From positions 1 through 64,000 of the forward strand of contig NZ_CP083608.1 in the NCBI RefSeq assembly GCF_020097135.1: a DNA stretch of 64,000 bases, read 5' to 3'. How positions within the stretch are numbered: position 1 is the stretch's first letter; every line of letters begins with the position of its first letter. Below, piece by piece: positions 1-12,399 of this stretch. The notes below the pieces were generated by a model, which ran no database searches, was not told the origin of the DNA, and was given only the letters and a program-made list of their open reading frames with translations. The stretch is from Macrococcus armenti. Its GTDB lineage: Bacteria > Bacillota > Bacilli > Staphylococcales > Staphylococcaceae. The position numbers and the translations under genes are program-made.

Positions 1-14
1 AAGAGGATTATTAT

Positions 15-1352
15 ATGAGTGGAATTGATACGATTTGGGATAAAGTGCTTGCTAATATAAAGAAGCGCCTCGCACTTGCAAGTTATGAAACTTGGTTTAA
101 AGATACAGAAATTAAAGCATTAAACAATCACCAGGTTGTTATCCAGGCACCTTCATCATTTACTTCAGAATGGCTTCAAACGAATTATATAGATTTTATT
201 CAGGAAGTTGTCGAAGAAGAAATCGGTGAGAAACTGCAAGTTAAAATCATTTCAGCTGATGATGACGTACCTAAAGATGACTTCACGATGCCGCCACCTA
301 AAGTACAGCCAAATAATCAGGAAACATTGCCAAACCAACTAAACACAGACAATACATTCGATACTTTTGTTATCGGAAGTGGTAACCGCTTCAGTCATGC
401 AGCAAGTCTTGCAGTTGCCGAAGCACCTGCTAAAGCTTACAATCCACTATTCATTTATGGTGGTGTTGGTCTCGGTAAAACTCATTTAATGCATGCAATT
501 GGTCACTATGTAATGGAACACAAAGAAAATGCCAGAGTTGTTTACATATCTAGTGAAAAATTTATGAATGAGTTTATTAACTCAATTAAAGACAATAAAA
601 CTGAAGAGTTCAGATCAAAGTATCGTAATGTAGACGTCCTATTAATCGATGATATACAATTTCTTGCTGGTAAAGAATCAACACAGGAAGAGTTTTTCCA
701 TACGTTCAATGAACTTCACCAGAATCACAAACAAATTGTTATCTCAAGTGATCGGGCACCTAAAGAAATTCCTACACTTGAAGAGCGATTACGTACTCGA
801 TTTGAATGGGGACTAATTACTGACGTCACTCCTCCGGATTTAGAGACAAGAATCGCAATATTGAGAAAGAAATCTGAAGAAGAAAATATTGATATTCCAA
901 ATGAAGCAATGCTTTATATTGCAACACAAATTCAGTCAAACATCCGTGAATTAGAAGGTGCATTAACTCGTGTATCTGCCTATTCAAAACTTGTTAACCG
1001 TGAACTTAATTCTGATCTTGTAGCAGAAGCACTTAAAGATATTATCGCTACAAGTAAACCAAAAAAAGTTACAATTAAAGACATTCAGCTTATCGTTGGT
1101 GAATATTATAATGTTCGCTTAGAAGATTTCAGCGCAAAAAAACGTACAAAATCAATTGCTTTCCCACGACAAATTGCAATGTATTTAGCACGTGAGCTTA
1201 CGGATTTCTCATTACCTAAAATTGGTGAGGAATTTGGTGGTCGAGATCATACTACTGTCATACATGCACATGAAAAAATTAAAAATCAAATCGAAAATGA
1301 TGAAAATTTAAGAAATGAAATTAAAACGATTGAAAAAGATATCACCACGTAA
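15..1352 (+). CDS. dnaA: Chromosomal replication initiator DnaA
   Basis: DnaA binds DnaA boxes at oriC, forms an ATP-dependent filament, melts the origin and loads the helicase. The 445-residue length is normal for the family. An N-terminal helicase/partner-interaction domain (about 1-85) is followed by a variable linker, then the AAA+ core with Walker [10 protein letters not shown] at about 149-157 and Walker B LLIDDIQF. The C-terminal helix-turn-helix carries the signature [15 protein letters not shown]. The ATG follows an AGAGGA ribosome-binding site only a few bases from the window start, so the promoter is outside the window. It is the first gene of the dnaA-dnaN origin locus. Confidence 0.99.
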   Translation: MSGIDTIWDKVLANIKKRLALASYETWFKDTEIKALNNHQVVIQAPSSFTSEWLQTNYIDFIQEVVEEEIGEKLQVKIISADDDVPKDDFTMPPPKVQPNNQETLPNQLNTDNTFDTFVIGSGNRFSHAASLAVAEAPAKAYNPLFIYGGVGLGKTHLMHAIGHYVMEHKENARVVYISSEKFMNEFINSIKDNKTEEFRSKYRNVDVLLIDDIQFLAGKESTQEEFFHTFNELHQNHKQIVISSDRAPKEIPTLEERLRTRFEWGLITDVTPPDLETRIAILRKKSEEENIDIPNEAMLYIATQIQSNIRELEGALTRVSAYSKLVNRELNSDLVAEALKDIIATSKPKKVTIKDIQLIVGEYYNVRLEDFSAKKRTKSIAFPRQIAMYLARELTDFSLPKIGEEFGGRDHTTVIHAHEKIKNQIENDENLRNEIKTIEKDITT

Positions 1353-1393
1353 TTGTGGGTAATGTTAATAAAGTGTTCTAACTTACAAACAAG

Positions 1394-1480
1394 TTATACA
1401 CATGTGGATACTTACAGTCACGTAAAGTTGTTCTACTTATCCACCTATTCACAGCCCCTATTACTATTATTACTATTTTA
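1394..1480 (+). other. oriC: oriC: DnaA boxes and DnaA-trio-like unwinding tract
   Basis: Between dnaA and dnaN are DnaA-box-like 9-mers TTATACACA (1394-1402), the inverted TGTGGATAC (1403-1411), TTATCCACC (1437-1445) and TATTCACAG (1446-1454). They are followed at once by CCCC and then a run of TAT/TAC triplets (1459-1479). The layout box, GC patch, trinucleotide tract, AT-rich segment matches the B. subtilis incC-type unwinding region with its DnaA-trio element. Boxes and tract are seen directly; origin function is inferred from position and family precedent. Confidence 0.88.
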
Positions 1481-1527
1481 AAAAAGATATTATATAGTTA
1501 TAAATATCAATTAAGGAGATTTATCGA

Positions 1528-2661
1528 ATGAAATTTACTATACAAAGAGACTACTTTATTACTCAATTAAATGACACTTTAAAAGCGATATCACCTAGAA
1601 CAACTTTACCTGTACTAACAGGTATTAAATTAGATGCTCATGATAATCGACTTGTATTAACAGGTTCAGATTCTGAAGTTTCAATCGAAATTACGATACC
1701 TTCTGAATTAAATCATGAAGAAATTCTAACAGTTGAAGATAAAGGTGCAATTGTATTACCGGGTAGATTCTTCGTTGATATCATTAAGAAACTTCCTGCA
1801 GATACTGTAACCATTGAAACTAACGATAATTTCCAGGCTAAAATTACTTCAGGTCAATCTGAGTTCAATGTATCTGGAATTGATTCAGATCAATACCCAT
1901 TACTACCACAAGTAAGTGAAGATGAAGCAATCACTTTACCTGTGAAAGTACTTAAAAATATTATTAAACAAACAAACTTCGCAGTGTCCACGTCAGAAAC
2001 ACGTCCGGTGTTAACTGGTGTTAACTGGATGATAAGAGAAGGGATTCTAAACTGTACTGCAACAGATTCACATCGATTAGCTTTACGTAAACTTAAATTA
2101 GAAGATACAAATATTGATGAGATTAATGTTATTATTCCAGGTAAAGCATTAAGCGAACTTAATAAAATTATCGGAGATAGCGAAGATACAATTGATATTT
2201 TCTTTGCATCAAACCAAGTTTTATTTAAATTTGGACATATCAATTTCATTTCTCGTTTACTTGAAGGAAATTATCCAGATACATCTAGACTATTCCCTGA
2301 AAGCTCAGAAACAGCACTTTCAATTAATAATGGTGACTTCTTCCATGCGATTGATCGTGCATCGTTACTTGCTCGTGAAGGCGGGAATAATGTTATTAAA
2401 CTATCAGCAAATGATAATAGTGTTGAATTATCGTCAACATCTCCTGAAATCGGTACAGTAAAAGAAGATGTTAAAACATCGCAATTCGAAGGTTCAGGTA
2501 TTAAGATTTCATTCAATTCTAAATATATGATGGATGCACTGCGTGCAATTGATGTAGATGATGTTCGTGTAGAGTTCTTCGGTACGATGCGTCCATTCAT
2601 ATTAAAACCTGAAGAGGACGAAAATTTAGTGCAATTAATTTTACCAATCAGAACATATTAA
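1528..2661 (+). CDS. dnaN: DNA polymerase III beta subunit (sliding clamp)
   Basis: DnaN is the homodimeric ring that tethers DNA polymerase III to the template and recruits many repair proteins. The 377-residue protein has the usual clamp length and three repeated domains of about 125 residues each, ending in the characteristic LPIRTY. The start ATG is preceded by AAGGAGA. It lies 175 bp after dnaA across oriC, as in most Firmicutes. Unlike staphylococci it is not followed by yaaA: a terminator and four unrelated genes come next. Confidence 0.99.
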   Translation: MKFTIQRDYFITQLNDTLKAISPRTTLPVLTGIKLDAHDNRLVLTGSDSEVSIEITIPSELNHEEILTVEDKGAIVLPGRFFVDIIKKLPADTVTIETNDNFQAKITSGQSEFNVSGIDSDQYPLLPQVSEDEAITLPVKVLKNIIKQTNFAVSTSETRPVLTGVNWMIREGILNCTATDSHRLALRKLKLEDTNIDEINVIIPGKALSELNKIIGDSEDTIDIFFASNQVLFKFGHINFISRLLEGNYPDTSRLFPESSETALSINNGDFFHAIDRASLLAREGGNNVIKLSANDNSVELSSTSPEIGTVKEDVKTSQFEGSGIKISFNSKYMMDALRAIDVDDVRVEFFGTMRPFILKPEEDENLVQLILPIRTY

Positions 2662-2668
2662 TATAACG

Positions 2669-2705
2669 GTCACGACAATAGTAGTTTATTGTCGTGACTT
2701 TTTTT
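2669..2705 (+). terminator. Rho-independent terminator after dnaN
   Basis: A near-perfect 12-bp stem (GTCACGACAATA / TATTGTCGTGAC) with a short loop is followed by seven T residues. It ends the dnaA-dnaN unit before the inserted transporter genes. Confidence 0.9.
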
Positions 2706-2829
2706 GACTAATAAATTTATTATTTTGACTAATATACTTGTCAAGATGATTGTGATATATTACAATTTTAAATGAGTTACCACTATTTTCTAAAAGTACA
2801 AACTTATATTCAAACACGGAGGATACATA

Positions 2830-3726
2830 ATGCTCATATTAGAGAACGTAAGCAAATCATTTAATACGTTTAAAGCTGTTGATAACGTAAATATTCAAGT
2901 GCCACAAGGAGAGATGCTTGGATTTTTAGGTGGCAACGGTGCAGGTAAAACAACAACATTCCGCATGATTCTTGGTTTGTTAGAAAAGTCATCAGGTACA
3001 ATTACGTTCGATGGAAAACCGATTGATTATTCAATGACAGATAATATCGGTTATTTACCAGAAGAACGTGGTCTAAATCCGAAATTGAAAGTTTCAGAAC
3101 AAATTCAGTATTTAGCGCGTATCAAAGGGATGAAAAAGTCAGAGATTGATAAAGCGTTAGATTACTGGTTAGAGCGTTTTAAAGTTCCGGAAAATAAAAA
3201 CAAAAAAATCGAAGAGTTATCAAAAGGTAATCAGCAAAAAATTCAGTTAATCGGGGCTATTATACATAATCCAAAACTTCTTATACTGGATGAACCATTT
3301 AGTGGGCTTGATCCGGTAAATGTAGAGCTACTCAAGTCAGCTGTAAAAGAAATGAATGAAAATGGTGCGACGATTGTATTTAGTTCACATCGCATGGAGC
3401 ATGTTGAAGAGATGTGTGATTACGTCTGTATTTTAAATAAAGGAAAAACTGTCGTCTCGGGAAATATTAGGCAAGTAAAACAAGATTTCGGTAAAAAAGA
3501 AATTATTATCGAAGGTGAGCATGATTTTAGTGATCTTGCGAATATCGAAGGTGTATTGAAATTCAAACAGAACAAAAACGATGTAAGATTAACAATTGCA
3601 GATCAATCTATCGCGCCGATTATATTCGAAGCAGTTAAAGAAAAAGGATTTGTTTCAAGGTTTCAGGTGGATGAACCATCATTAAACGACATATTTATCG
3701 AGAAAGTTGGTGGCGCAATTGAATAA
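2830..3726 (+). CDS. ABC transporter ATP-binding protein (NatA/YhaQ-like)
   Basis: ATPase subunit of an ABC-2 type exporter, expected on the cytoplasmic face of the membrane. Walker A GGNGAGKT is at residues 34-41, the signature LSKGNQQ at 130-136 and Walker B LLILDEP at 150-156, followed by the SSH switch histidine. The C-terminal ~80 residues form the extension typical of NatA/YhaQ-type sodium or drug exporters. RBS is GGAGG. It overlaps the permease gene by 20 nt, so the two are translationally coupled. Substrate unknown; sodium or toxic-compound export is possible from family resemblance only. Confidence 0.92.
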   Translation: MLILENVSKSFNTFKAVDNVNIQVPQGEMLGFLGGNGAGKTTTFRMILGLLEKSSGTITFDGKPIDYSMTDNIGYLPEERGLNPKLKVSEQIQYLARIKGMKKSEIDKALDYWLERFKVPENKNKKIEELSKGNQQKIQLIGAIIHNPKLLILDEPFSGLDPVNVELLKSAVKEMNENGATIVFSSHRMEHVEEMCDYVCILNKGKTVVSGNIRQVKQDFGKKEIIIEGEHDFSDLANIEGVLKFKQNKNDVRLTIADQSIAPIIFEAVKEKGFVSRFQVDEPSLNDIFIEKVGGAIE

Positions 3727-4960
3727 ATTTATCCCGACATTCTGGTTAACATACTGGAAAAAAGTATCGAGTAAATCATTTATTTTTTCAACGCTATTTA
3801 TGATTGTCATTTTCATTGCAGTGAGTAATGCTGATAAAATTTACGATTTCTTTGATAAAAGTGAAGATGATATTACTGTTATCTCTAGTTCTGATAAAGC
3901 ACTTGCAACAGCATTTAAAGATAGTTATCAGAAACTCGACAAAAATAAAAAATTAAAGATTGTAGACTTTAATAAAGGTGAATCAGGTATTAAAGACGAA
4001 AAATATAAAATTTTAATAGATATTAGAGAAAATAAAGATAAGACACTTGAAGCAAAGGTTTATTCAACGGAATATGCAGATGAAGATGTGATGAGTGCTG
4101 TTCGCTCAACATTAACAACTTTCCAGAGCAATAATATCGCAAAGTCATTAAATTTATCTCAGGAAAACTTAAGTCGTGTAATGAGTGAAGCAAAAGTAAC
4201 AGATAAAGTAATAAAGCCGAAAAATGCAAATGATAATGTATCTGAACAAAGTAAAGCATTAAATACAGCAATTGTATATGCAGGATTATTTTTAATATTT
4301 ATTATCACATTAAATTATGGTAGCCAAATTGCAACAGAAATTGCACAGGAGAAATCTTCACGTGTTATAGAGATGATTATTACAAGTATTTCTCCGATTA
4401 CACACTTGATGGCAAAAATATCAGGTGTTATCGCAGTAGCTGCGACACAGATGTTGATTTATGCAGTAGCGATGGTCACGTGTATATATGTATTTAATTT
4501 AGGTGAAACAATTAGTAAATTTGGTTTTACATTTGATCATGAAAACGTAAGGATTTTAATTTATGCGATTATCTTTTTAATTCTTGGATTATTAATTTAT
4601 ATTAGTGCCAGTGCAATTGTTGGTTCATTAACAAACCGCATTGAAGATATTGCACAATCTATTATGCCGGTTACAATGCTGAATATGATTGCTTTTTATA
4701 TTGCGATGTTCAGTTTAACAAAACCAGATACAATGCTTGTTAAAGTAGCGAGTTACGTACCATTTTTCACACCACAGATTATGTTGCTCAGAACAATTTC
4801 AACAAAAACAAGTGATATTGAAATTATGATTGGTATCATTATTTGTATAATTACGATTATTTTATTGTTCTTATTAGCGGCAAAAATATATAAAGGCAGT
4901 GTATTTAGTACAGATAAGAATATCTTTAAAAATTTCAAACGTGCATTAAAAACGAAATAA
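3707..4960 (+). CDS. ABC-2 transporter permease (NatB/YhaP-like)
   Basis: Membrane subunit partnering the preceding ATPase. An N-terminal membrane segment (about 22-40) is followed by a large external domain of ~150 residues and then five or six membrane segments, the ABC-2 permease layout of NatB/YhaP proteins. The reading frame opens with TTG at 3707 or GTG at 3710, both inside the 3' end of the ATPase gene; there is no good ATG, so translation probably depends on coupling. The substrate cannot be read from sequence. Confidence 0.9.
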   Translation: MVAQLNKFIPTFWLTYWKKVSSKSFIFSTLFMIVIFIAVSNADKIYDFFDKSEDDITVISSSDKALATAFKDSYQKLDKNKKLKIVDFNKGESGIKDEKYKILIDIRENKDKTLEAKVYSTEYADEDVMSAVRSTLTTFQSNNIAKSLNLSQENLSRVMSEAKVTDKVIKPKNANDNVSEQSKALNTAIVYAGLFLIFIITLNYGSQIATEIAQEKSSRVIEMIITSISPITHLMAKISGVIAVAATQMLIYAVAMVTCIYVFNLGETISKFGFTFDHENVRILIYAIIFLILGLLIYISASAIVGSLTNRIEDIAQSIMPVTMLNMIAFYIAMFSLTKPDTMLVKVASYVPFFTPQIMLLRTISTKTSDIEIMIGIIICIITIILLFLLAAKIYKGSVFSTDKNIFKNFKRALKTK

Positions 4961-5047
4961 TGTCACAAATTATATAATATTCTTATGATGAAATTTATAA
5001 TGAATTAGTATAATATTTATATTATATAAATTTATTAGGGGTGTACT

Positions 5048-5737
5048 ATGAAGAATAAAGGTTCTTTAATATTTACGATGGTAATGACATTATTGGTTGT
5101 AGGTGTTATCGCTGCGCTAGTAATCACGAAAAAAAATGGTGATTCATCTGATGAGTCACAAATAGCTACTGATTCAAGTAAAGGATTACAAGCAATTGAA
5201 AAGATTGATACTAAAGGTCAGCCGCAAATGGGTAAGAAAGATGCAAAAGTAAAAATCATTGAATTCGGTGACTTTAAATGTCCGGCATGTCGATATTTCG
5301 AAACAGATATTAAACCTGAAATTGAAAAGAAATACATTGATACCGGGAAAGCAGAACTATATTTTATTCATTCTCCCTTTCATGGTGAAGAATCAATATT
5401 TGGAGGACTTGCAGGCGAAACAGTTTTAAAGCAGGCACCAGATAAATATTGGGCATTCCAGAAAGCAATCTATGAATTACAACCTGATACAGATCAGGAA
5501 TGGCTATCGATGACAGCTGTAAAAGAAGCCGCTAAAAAGGCAGGCATTAAAGATTTAGATAAACTTGAAAAAGCAATTGACAATAAAACAGAAGAAGCAG
5601 GATTAAAGAAGGATATTGAACTTGTGACAAAACATAATATAACGATGACACCTACGATTATTGTTAACGGGAAAGAAGTCGCAAACCCTATGGACATTAA
5701 AGAAGTAGAAGCAGCGATTGAAAAGGCACTGAAATAA
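5048..5737 (+). CDS. DsbA/BdbD-like thiol:disulfide oxidoreductase
   Basis: Probable extracytoplasmic disulfide-forming oxidase. Residues 1-27 form an N-terminal membrane anchor or signal without a lipobox cysteine. The thioredoxin-fold active site CPAC has Cys78 and Cys81, and the conserved cis-proline loop is in TMTPTIIV near residue 200. The ATG follows AGGGGTG. The stop codon overlaps the start of the next gene (TAATG), which encodes a DsbB/BdbC-like partner, so the two form a complete oxidase/reoxidation pair. In B. subtilis the equivalent BdbDC pair supports competence pilins and secreted disulfide proteins. Confidence 0.9.
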   Translation: MKNKGSLIFTMVMTLLVVGVIAALVITKKNGDSSDESQIATDSSKGLQAIEKIDTKGQPQMGKKDAKVKIIEFGDFKCPACRYFETDIKPEIEKKYIDTGKAELYFIHSPFHGEESIFGGLAGETVLKQAPDKYWAFQKAIYELQPDTDQEWLSMTAVKEAAKKAGIKDLDKLEKAIDNKTEEAGLKKDIELVTKHNITMTPTIIVNGKEVANPMDIKEVEAAIEKALK

Positions 5738-6153
5738 TGAGAAATACAAAGCTATTTTATATTTCCTGGGTAATAGCACTTGTCGCAACTTTAGGGAGTT
5801 TATATTTCTCGCAGATTAGACATTTTATTCCTTGTGAAATGTGCTGGTATCAAAGAATTTTAATGTATCCATTAGTCATAGTTTCAGGATTTGCTGCATT
5901 TGTGAATGCATATTACATGAAATATATGATTATGACTTTTTCGATTATCGGTTTTTGTTTTTCTGTGTATCATTACATGGAACAAAAGGTTCCGGGATTT
6001 TCGACTATTAAGCCATGTGTAGGTGGGGTACCTTGTAATACTCAATATATAAATTACTTCGGTTTTATTACGATTCCGTTTTTAGCGGGAACGGCATTTT
6101 TATTAATTACAATTGCAATGTTGCTTGTGAAAAAAGAAAATGCAGCTGAATAA
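5737..6153 (+). CDS. DsbB/BdbC-like disulfide oxidoreductase
   Basis: Small integral membrane protein (138 aa, about four transmembrane helices) expected to reoxidise the preceding BdbD-like protein and pass electrons to quinone. It carries both required cysteine pairs: Cys33-x2-Cys36 in CEMCWYQR and Cys94/Cys100 in the second external loop. Start codon overlaps the upstream stop by one base (TAATG). A terminator follows. The family BdbC/DsbB assignment is strong from the CxxCWYQR motif. Confidence 0.92.
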   Translation: MRNTKLFYISWVIALVATLGSLYFSQIRHFIPCEMCWYQRILMYPLVIVSGFAAFVNAYYMKYMIMTFSIIGFCFSVYHYMEQKVPGFSTIKPCVGGVPCNTQYINYFGFITIPFLAGTAFLLITIAMLLVKKENAAE

Positions 6154-6168
6154 TACAACTAAATTTTG

Positions 6169-6205
6169 AGAGGTTTAGACATAACAGTCTAAACCTCTTT
6201 ATTAT
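6169..6205 (+). terminator. Terminator after the BdbDC-like pair
   Basis: Stem AGAGGTTTAGAC / GTCTAAACCTCT (12 bp, perfect) with a 6-nt loop and a T-rich tail. It separates the inserted genes from yaaA-recF. Confidence 0.88.
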
Positions 6206-6281
6206 TCTTTAAAAAACATGCAATTTTTGTGAAATAACGGTATAATTATATAATGACTGAATGATAGGAGTGAGCCGTGAA

Positions 6282-6503
6282 ATGATAAATATTATCGAAC
6301 TTGATAAAGAGATTACATTAGGACAATTTCTAAAATCAGAAGGCATTATTTCTACAGGTGGGCAAGCGAAATGGTATTTGCAGGATCATCCTGTAGTTTT
6401 AAACGGGGAACCGGAAAATCGACGTGGTAAGAAGTTGCTTCAGGATGATTTACTGGAAGTTGAAGGTGAAACATATCAGATCACGTATAAAACGACAGAA
6501 TGA
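6282..6503 (+). CDS. yaaA: S4-domain RNA-binding protein YaaA (RlbA-type)
   Basis: Small S4-like RNA-binding protein (73 aa) that conventionally sits between dnaN and recF in Firmicutes; in B. subtilis it is linked to ribosome assembly. The S4 fold is recognisable from the segment ILSTGGQAK-like turn and [12 protein letters not shown]. The ATG at 6282 is chosen over the upstream in-frame ATG at 6261 because GGAG lies at 6267-6270. The stop overlaps the recF start (ATGA), implying coupled translation. Confidence 0.9.
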   Translation: MINIIELDKEITLGQFLKSEGIISTGGQAKWYLQDHPVVLNGEPENRRGKKLLQDDLLEVEGETYQITYKTTE

Positions 6504-7609
6504 AATTAAAGACGTTAACGCTAACTCATTATCGAAATTATGAAACTGCTGAATTAAATTTTAATGATGAAGTAAATATTTTCATAGGCATCAATGCACA
6601 AGGAAAAACAAACTTACTTGAAGCTATTTATTGTCTTGCAATGGCTAAAAGTCACCGCACTTCAAATGACAAAGAACTGATAGGATGGGGACATGAATTT
6701 AGTCATATCGAAGGCATGCTGTCATACAAACATGGCACGATGCCGCTATCTTTATCCATCTCTAAAAAAGGCAAAAAAGCTAAAGTAAACTATTTAGAAC
6801 AGAAACGATTAACAGAATATATAGGCCATATGAATGTTGTGCTCTTTGCACCTGAAGATTTAAATTTAGTTAAAGGGAGCCCACAAATAAGAAGAAGATT
6901 TATCGATATGGAAATCGGTCAGATATCTGCAGTTTATTTGAATGATTTGTCAAACTATCAGCGATTATTAAAACAGAAAAATCATTTATTAAAGCAAATG
7001 AAAGTATCGCGTAGCAATGATAAAACAATGCTTGAAGTCATCAATGAACAGTTTGCGCAATACGCAGTGAAACTAACATTGAGACGAAAGGTCTTTATCG
7101 AACAACTGGAAGCATTAGCAATACCGATTCATAAAGGTATTACTAAAGATAAAGAACGACTCTCATTACGCTATAATGCAAGCTTGAACTATGAATTAAC
7201 TGAGCAGGAGATGCTTGAGGAGACGATTCGCATATTAAATGCACATATGGATAAGGAAATTGAAAGAACACAAAGTTTATATGGTCCTCACCGAGATGAC
7301 TTAAGCTTTAAAATAAATGATATTGATGTACAGACCTATGGTTCGCAAGGTCAGCAGCGTACAACAGCATTATCTGTTAAATTAGCAGAAATTGAACTTA
7401 TTAACCAGGAAATTGGAGAGTATCCGATTTTATTGCTGGATGATGTATTAAGTGAACTGGACGACTATAGACAGACGCATCTGTTAACAACAATACAGCA
7501 TAAAGTTCAAACATTTGTGACGACAACGTCAGTAGAAGGTATTGAACATGAAACAATCAATAGAGCGAAATTATTCAACGTATCAGAAGGACAGATTTCG
7601 ACTAACTAA
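6500..7609 (+). CDS. recF: DNA replication and repair protein RecF
   Basis: SMC-like ATPase that with RecO and RecR loads RecA at single-strand gaps. 369 residues, normal length. Walker A GINAQGKT is at residues 30-37, and the C-terminal signature and Walker B region reads [13 protein letters not shown] and [11 protein letters not shown]. The start overlaps yaaA by 4 nt and gyrB begins within about 20 nt of the stop, so yaaA-recF-gyrB-gyrA form one unit. Confidence 0.98.
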   Translation: MKLKTLTLTHYRNYETAELNFNDEVNIFIGINAQGKTNLLEAIYCLAMAKSHRTSNDKELIGWGHEFSHIEGMLSYKHGTMPLSLSISKKGKKAKVNYLEQKRLTEYIGHMNVVLFAPEDLNLVKGSPQIRRRFIDMEIGQISAVYLNDLSNYQRLLKQKNHLLKQMKVSRSNDKTMLEVINEQFAQYAVKLTLRRKVFIEQLEALAIPIHKGITKDKERLSLRYNASLNYELTEQEMLEETIRILNAHMDKEIERTQSLYGPHRDDLSFKINDIDVQTYGSQGQQRTTALSVKLAEIELINQEIGEYPILLLDDVLSELDDYRQTHLLTTIQHKVQTFVTTTSVEGIEHETINRAKLFNVSEGQISTN

Positions 7610-7616
7610 AGGATAG

Positions 7617-9545
<1,929 letters not shown>

Positions 9546-9572
9546 AGATTGTACTTTAAGGAGGCGCCATCT

Positions 9573-12209
9573 ATGGCTTTAGACCATGATTCAAAATTGA
9601 AGGAGCAAAATATAGTTAAAGAAATGAAAGATTCATTTCTTGATTATGCAATGAGTGTCATTGTATCGCGTGCATTACCAGATGTTCGTGACGGAATGAA
9701 ACCCGTACATAGACGTATATTGTATGGTATGAACAATCAAGGGATGACACCTGATAAACCATATAAAAAGTCAGCACGTATCGTTGGGGATGTAATGGGT
9801 AAATATCACCCACATGGTGACTCATCAATATATGAAGCAATGGTACGTATGGCTCAGGACTTCAGTTATCGCTATATGTTAGTCGATGGTCAAGGAAACT
9901 TCGGCTCTATGGATGGTGACGGAGCTGCAGCGATGCGTTATACAGAAGCGCGTATGTCTAAAATTGCAATGGAATTAATGCGTGATATTAATAAAGACAC
10001 GATTGATTTTACAGATAACTATGACGGTAATGAAAGAGAACCTGTAGTATTACCGTCAAGGTTCCCGAATTTACTCGTAAATGGTGCATCAGGTATCGCG
10101 GTTGGTATGGCGACAAATATTCCGCCACATAACTTAACCGAAGTCATTAATGGTGTATTAGAGCTCAGTAAAAATCCGGACATATCAATTCCGGAATTAA
10201 TGGAATTTATTCAAGGACCGGACTTCCCGACTGCAGGTCTCATATTAGGACGCAGCGGTATTCGACGAGCATATGAGACAGGTCGTGGATCTGTTATCAT
10301 GCGTGCAAAAACATTAATTGAAACACGTCCGAACGGTAAGGAAACAATTATTATTACTGAAATTCCTTATCAGGTGAATAAAGCGAGACTCGTTGAGAAA
10401 ATTGCCGAACTTGCCCGTGATAAAAAAGTAGACGGCATTACGGATTTACGAGATGAAACGAGCTTGAAAGAAGGCGTTAGAATTGTTATTGATGTACGTC
10501 GCGATGCAAATGCGAGTGTCATCTTAAATAATTTATACAAGCAGACGCCGCTACAAACATCATTTGGAGTTAACATGCTCGCTTTAGTGAATGGTAAACC
10601 ACAAGTTTTAAATATTAAACAAGCAATTTATCACTATTTAGAGCATCAGAAGACAGTTGTACGCAGAAGAACGGCTTACAACTTAAAGAAAGCGGAAGAT
10701 CGTGCACATATTCTTGAAGGGTTAAGAATTGCGCTTGATCATATCGATGAGATTATTGCTTTAATCAGAGCTTCAAAGAACGATGCTGAAGCGTTACAAG
10801 GTTTACAGGAACAATTTAAACTATCTGAACGTCAGGCACAGGCAATTCTTGATATGCGTCTACGTCGATTAACTGGTTTAGAACGCGACAAGATTGAAGA
10901 AGAATACCAGGACTTATTAAAGTATATCGATGAATTACGTGCAATTTTGGCAGATGAAGAGAGACTTCTTCAAATTATTCGCGATGAACTTATTGAGATT
11001 CGTGATAAATATGGCGATGCGCGTCGTACTGAAATTGTAGCAGGTGGCTTAGAAGATCTTGAAGATGAAGATTTGATAGACGAAGAAAATATAGTTATTA
11101 CATTAAGTAGCAATAACTATATTAAACGTTTACCTGCTTCAACTTATCGTGCACAGCATCGTGGAGGACGTGGTGTTCAGGGTATGAATACTCTGGACGA
11201 AGATTTCGTAAGCCAGATGGTTACGACATCAACACATGATAATGTGCTGTTCTTTACGAATAAAGGCCGTGTCTATAAAGTGAAAGGTTATGAAATTCCT
11301 GAACTTTCAAGACAATCTAAAGGAATTCCAATTGTAAATGTAATTGAGTTAGAAAAAGGCGAATCTATTAGTACGATGATAGCTGTAAAAGATTTAAATC
11401 GTGAAGATGCATTTATCGTCTTTGCTACGAAAGAAGGATTAGTTAAACGTTCTAATTTAACACACTTCTCTCGCATTAATAAAAATGGTAAGATTGCCAT
11501 TAACTTCAGAGAAGATGATGAATTAATCGCTGTTCGTTTAACGGATGGTAACAAACAGCTGATTATCGGTACGAAACATGCTTCGCTTATCCGTTTCGAT
11601 GAAAACACTTTACGCCCATTAGGCCGCACTGCAACTGGTGTTAAAGGAATTACACTTCGCGAAGGCGATGAAGTAATCGGTTTAGATGTTATTGAATCTA
11701 ACGATGAACACGAAGTGCTGATAGTTACGGAGAATGGTTACGGTAAACGTACAAAAGAAAGTGAATACAGAATTTCTAACCGTGGTGGTAAAGGAATTAA
11801 GACGGCAACAATTACTGAGAAGAACGGTAACCTTGTATGTATTACGACCGTAAAAGGTGACGAAGACATTATGATCGTAACAGATCATGGCGTTATTATT
11901 CGACTGGATGTCACTGAGTTCTCTCAAAATGGTCGTTCAGCTCAAGGTGTAAGATTAATTCGACTGGATGAAGGACAATTTGTTGCTACTGTCGCTAAAG
12001 TGGAAAAAGAAGAAGTGATGGATGCGGATAAAGAACCAGGAGAAGTTATTGCAGAACAAGGTGCAGATTTGACTGAAGTAGCCAAAGAATCGATTGATGA
12101 AACTATAGAGGTTGAAGATGGTCATATGATGGGAACCGTTGATGTGTCAGAGCAAAATCCATTGGAACGTTCTGGATTTGAATCAATATATAATGACAGT
12201 GAAGAATAA
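9573..12209 (+). CDS. gyrA: DNA gyrase subunit A
   Basis: Breakage-reunion subunit of gyrase, 878 residues. The start ATG at 9573 follows AAGGAGG; the longer reading frame beginning with TTG at 9549 contains that ribosome-binding site and is rejected. The catalytic tyrosine is Tyr123 (RYTEAR). The quinolone-resistance region reads [12 protein letters not shown] with Ser84, Ser85 and Glu88, the susceptible-type residues at the usual S. aureus positions. C-terminal beta-pinwheel blades contain the GyrA-box region, and the protein ends in a long acidic tail. A terminator follows. Confidence 0.98.
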   Translation: MALDHDSKLKEQNIVKEMKDSFLDYAMSVIVSRALPDVRDGMKPVHRRILYGMNNQGMTPDKPYKKSARIVGDVMGKYHPHGDSSIYEAMVRMAQDFSYRYMLVDGQGNFGSMDGDGAAAMRYTEARMSKIAMELMRDINKDTIDFTDNYDGNEREPVVLPSRFPNLLVNGASGIAVGMATNIPPHNLTEVINGVLELSKNPDISIPELMEFIQGPDFPTAGLILGRSGIRRAYETGRGSVIMRAKTLIETRPNGKETIIITEIPYQVNKARLVEKIAELARDKKVDGITDLRDETSLKEGVRIVIDVRRDANASVILNNLYKQTPLQTSFGVNMLALVNGKPQVLNIKQAIYHYLEHQKTVVRRRTAYNLKKAEDRAHILEGLRIALDHIDEIIALIRASKNDAEALQGLQEQFKLSERQAQAILDMRLRRLTGLERDKIEEEYQDLLKYIDELRAILADEERLLQIIRDELIEIRDKYGDARRTEIVAGGLEDLEDEDLIDEENIVITLSSNNYIKRLPASTYRAQHRGGRGVQGMNTLDEDFVSQMVTTSTHDNVLFFTNKGRVYKVKGYEIPELSRQSKGIPIVNVIELEKGESISTMIAVKDLNREDAFIVFATKEGLVKRSNLTHFSRINKNGKIAINFREDDELIAVRLTDGNKQLIIGTKHASLIRFDENTLRPLGRTATGVKGITLREGDEVIGLDVIESNDEHEVLIVTENGYGKRTKESEYRISNRGGKGIKTATITEKNGNLVCITTVKGDEDIMIVTDHGVIIRLDVTEFSQNGRSAQGVRLIRLDEGQFVATVAKVEKEEVMDADKEPGEVIAEQGADLTEVAKESIDETIEVEDGHMMGTVDVSEQNPLERSGFESIYNDSEE

Positions 12210-12228
12210 AAATATGAAATAAAATTTC

Positions 12229-12270
12229 TTAACTATTAAAAGTTTCAAAACTTTTAATAGTTATTTTTTT
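12229..12270 (+). terminator. Terminator after gyrA
   Basis: A 15-bp AT-rich stem (AACTATTAAAAGTTT / AAACTTTTAATAGTT) is followed by a run of seven or eight T residues. It isolates gyrBA from alsS. Confidence 0.85.
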
Positions 12271-12399
12271 ATTAAAAACCCTTTATAAATAGTATTTTAT
12301 TTAAAAATATATTTCTCATTTTAATTATTTGCTATTGAAAATATTTAGTAATATTATAAAAATATAATACAAAGCATAAAATTATATTTAGGAGAGATA

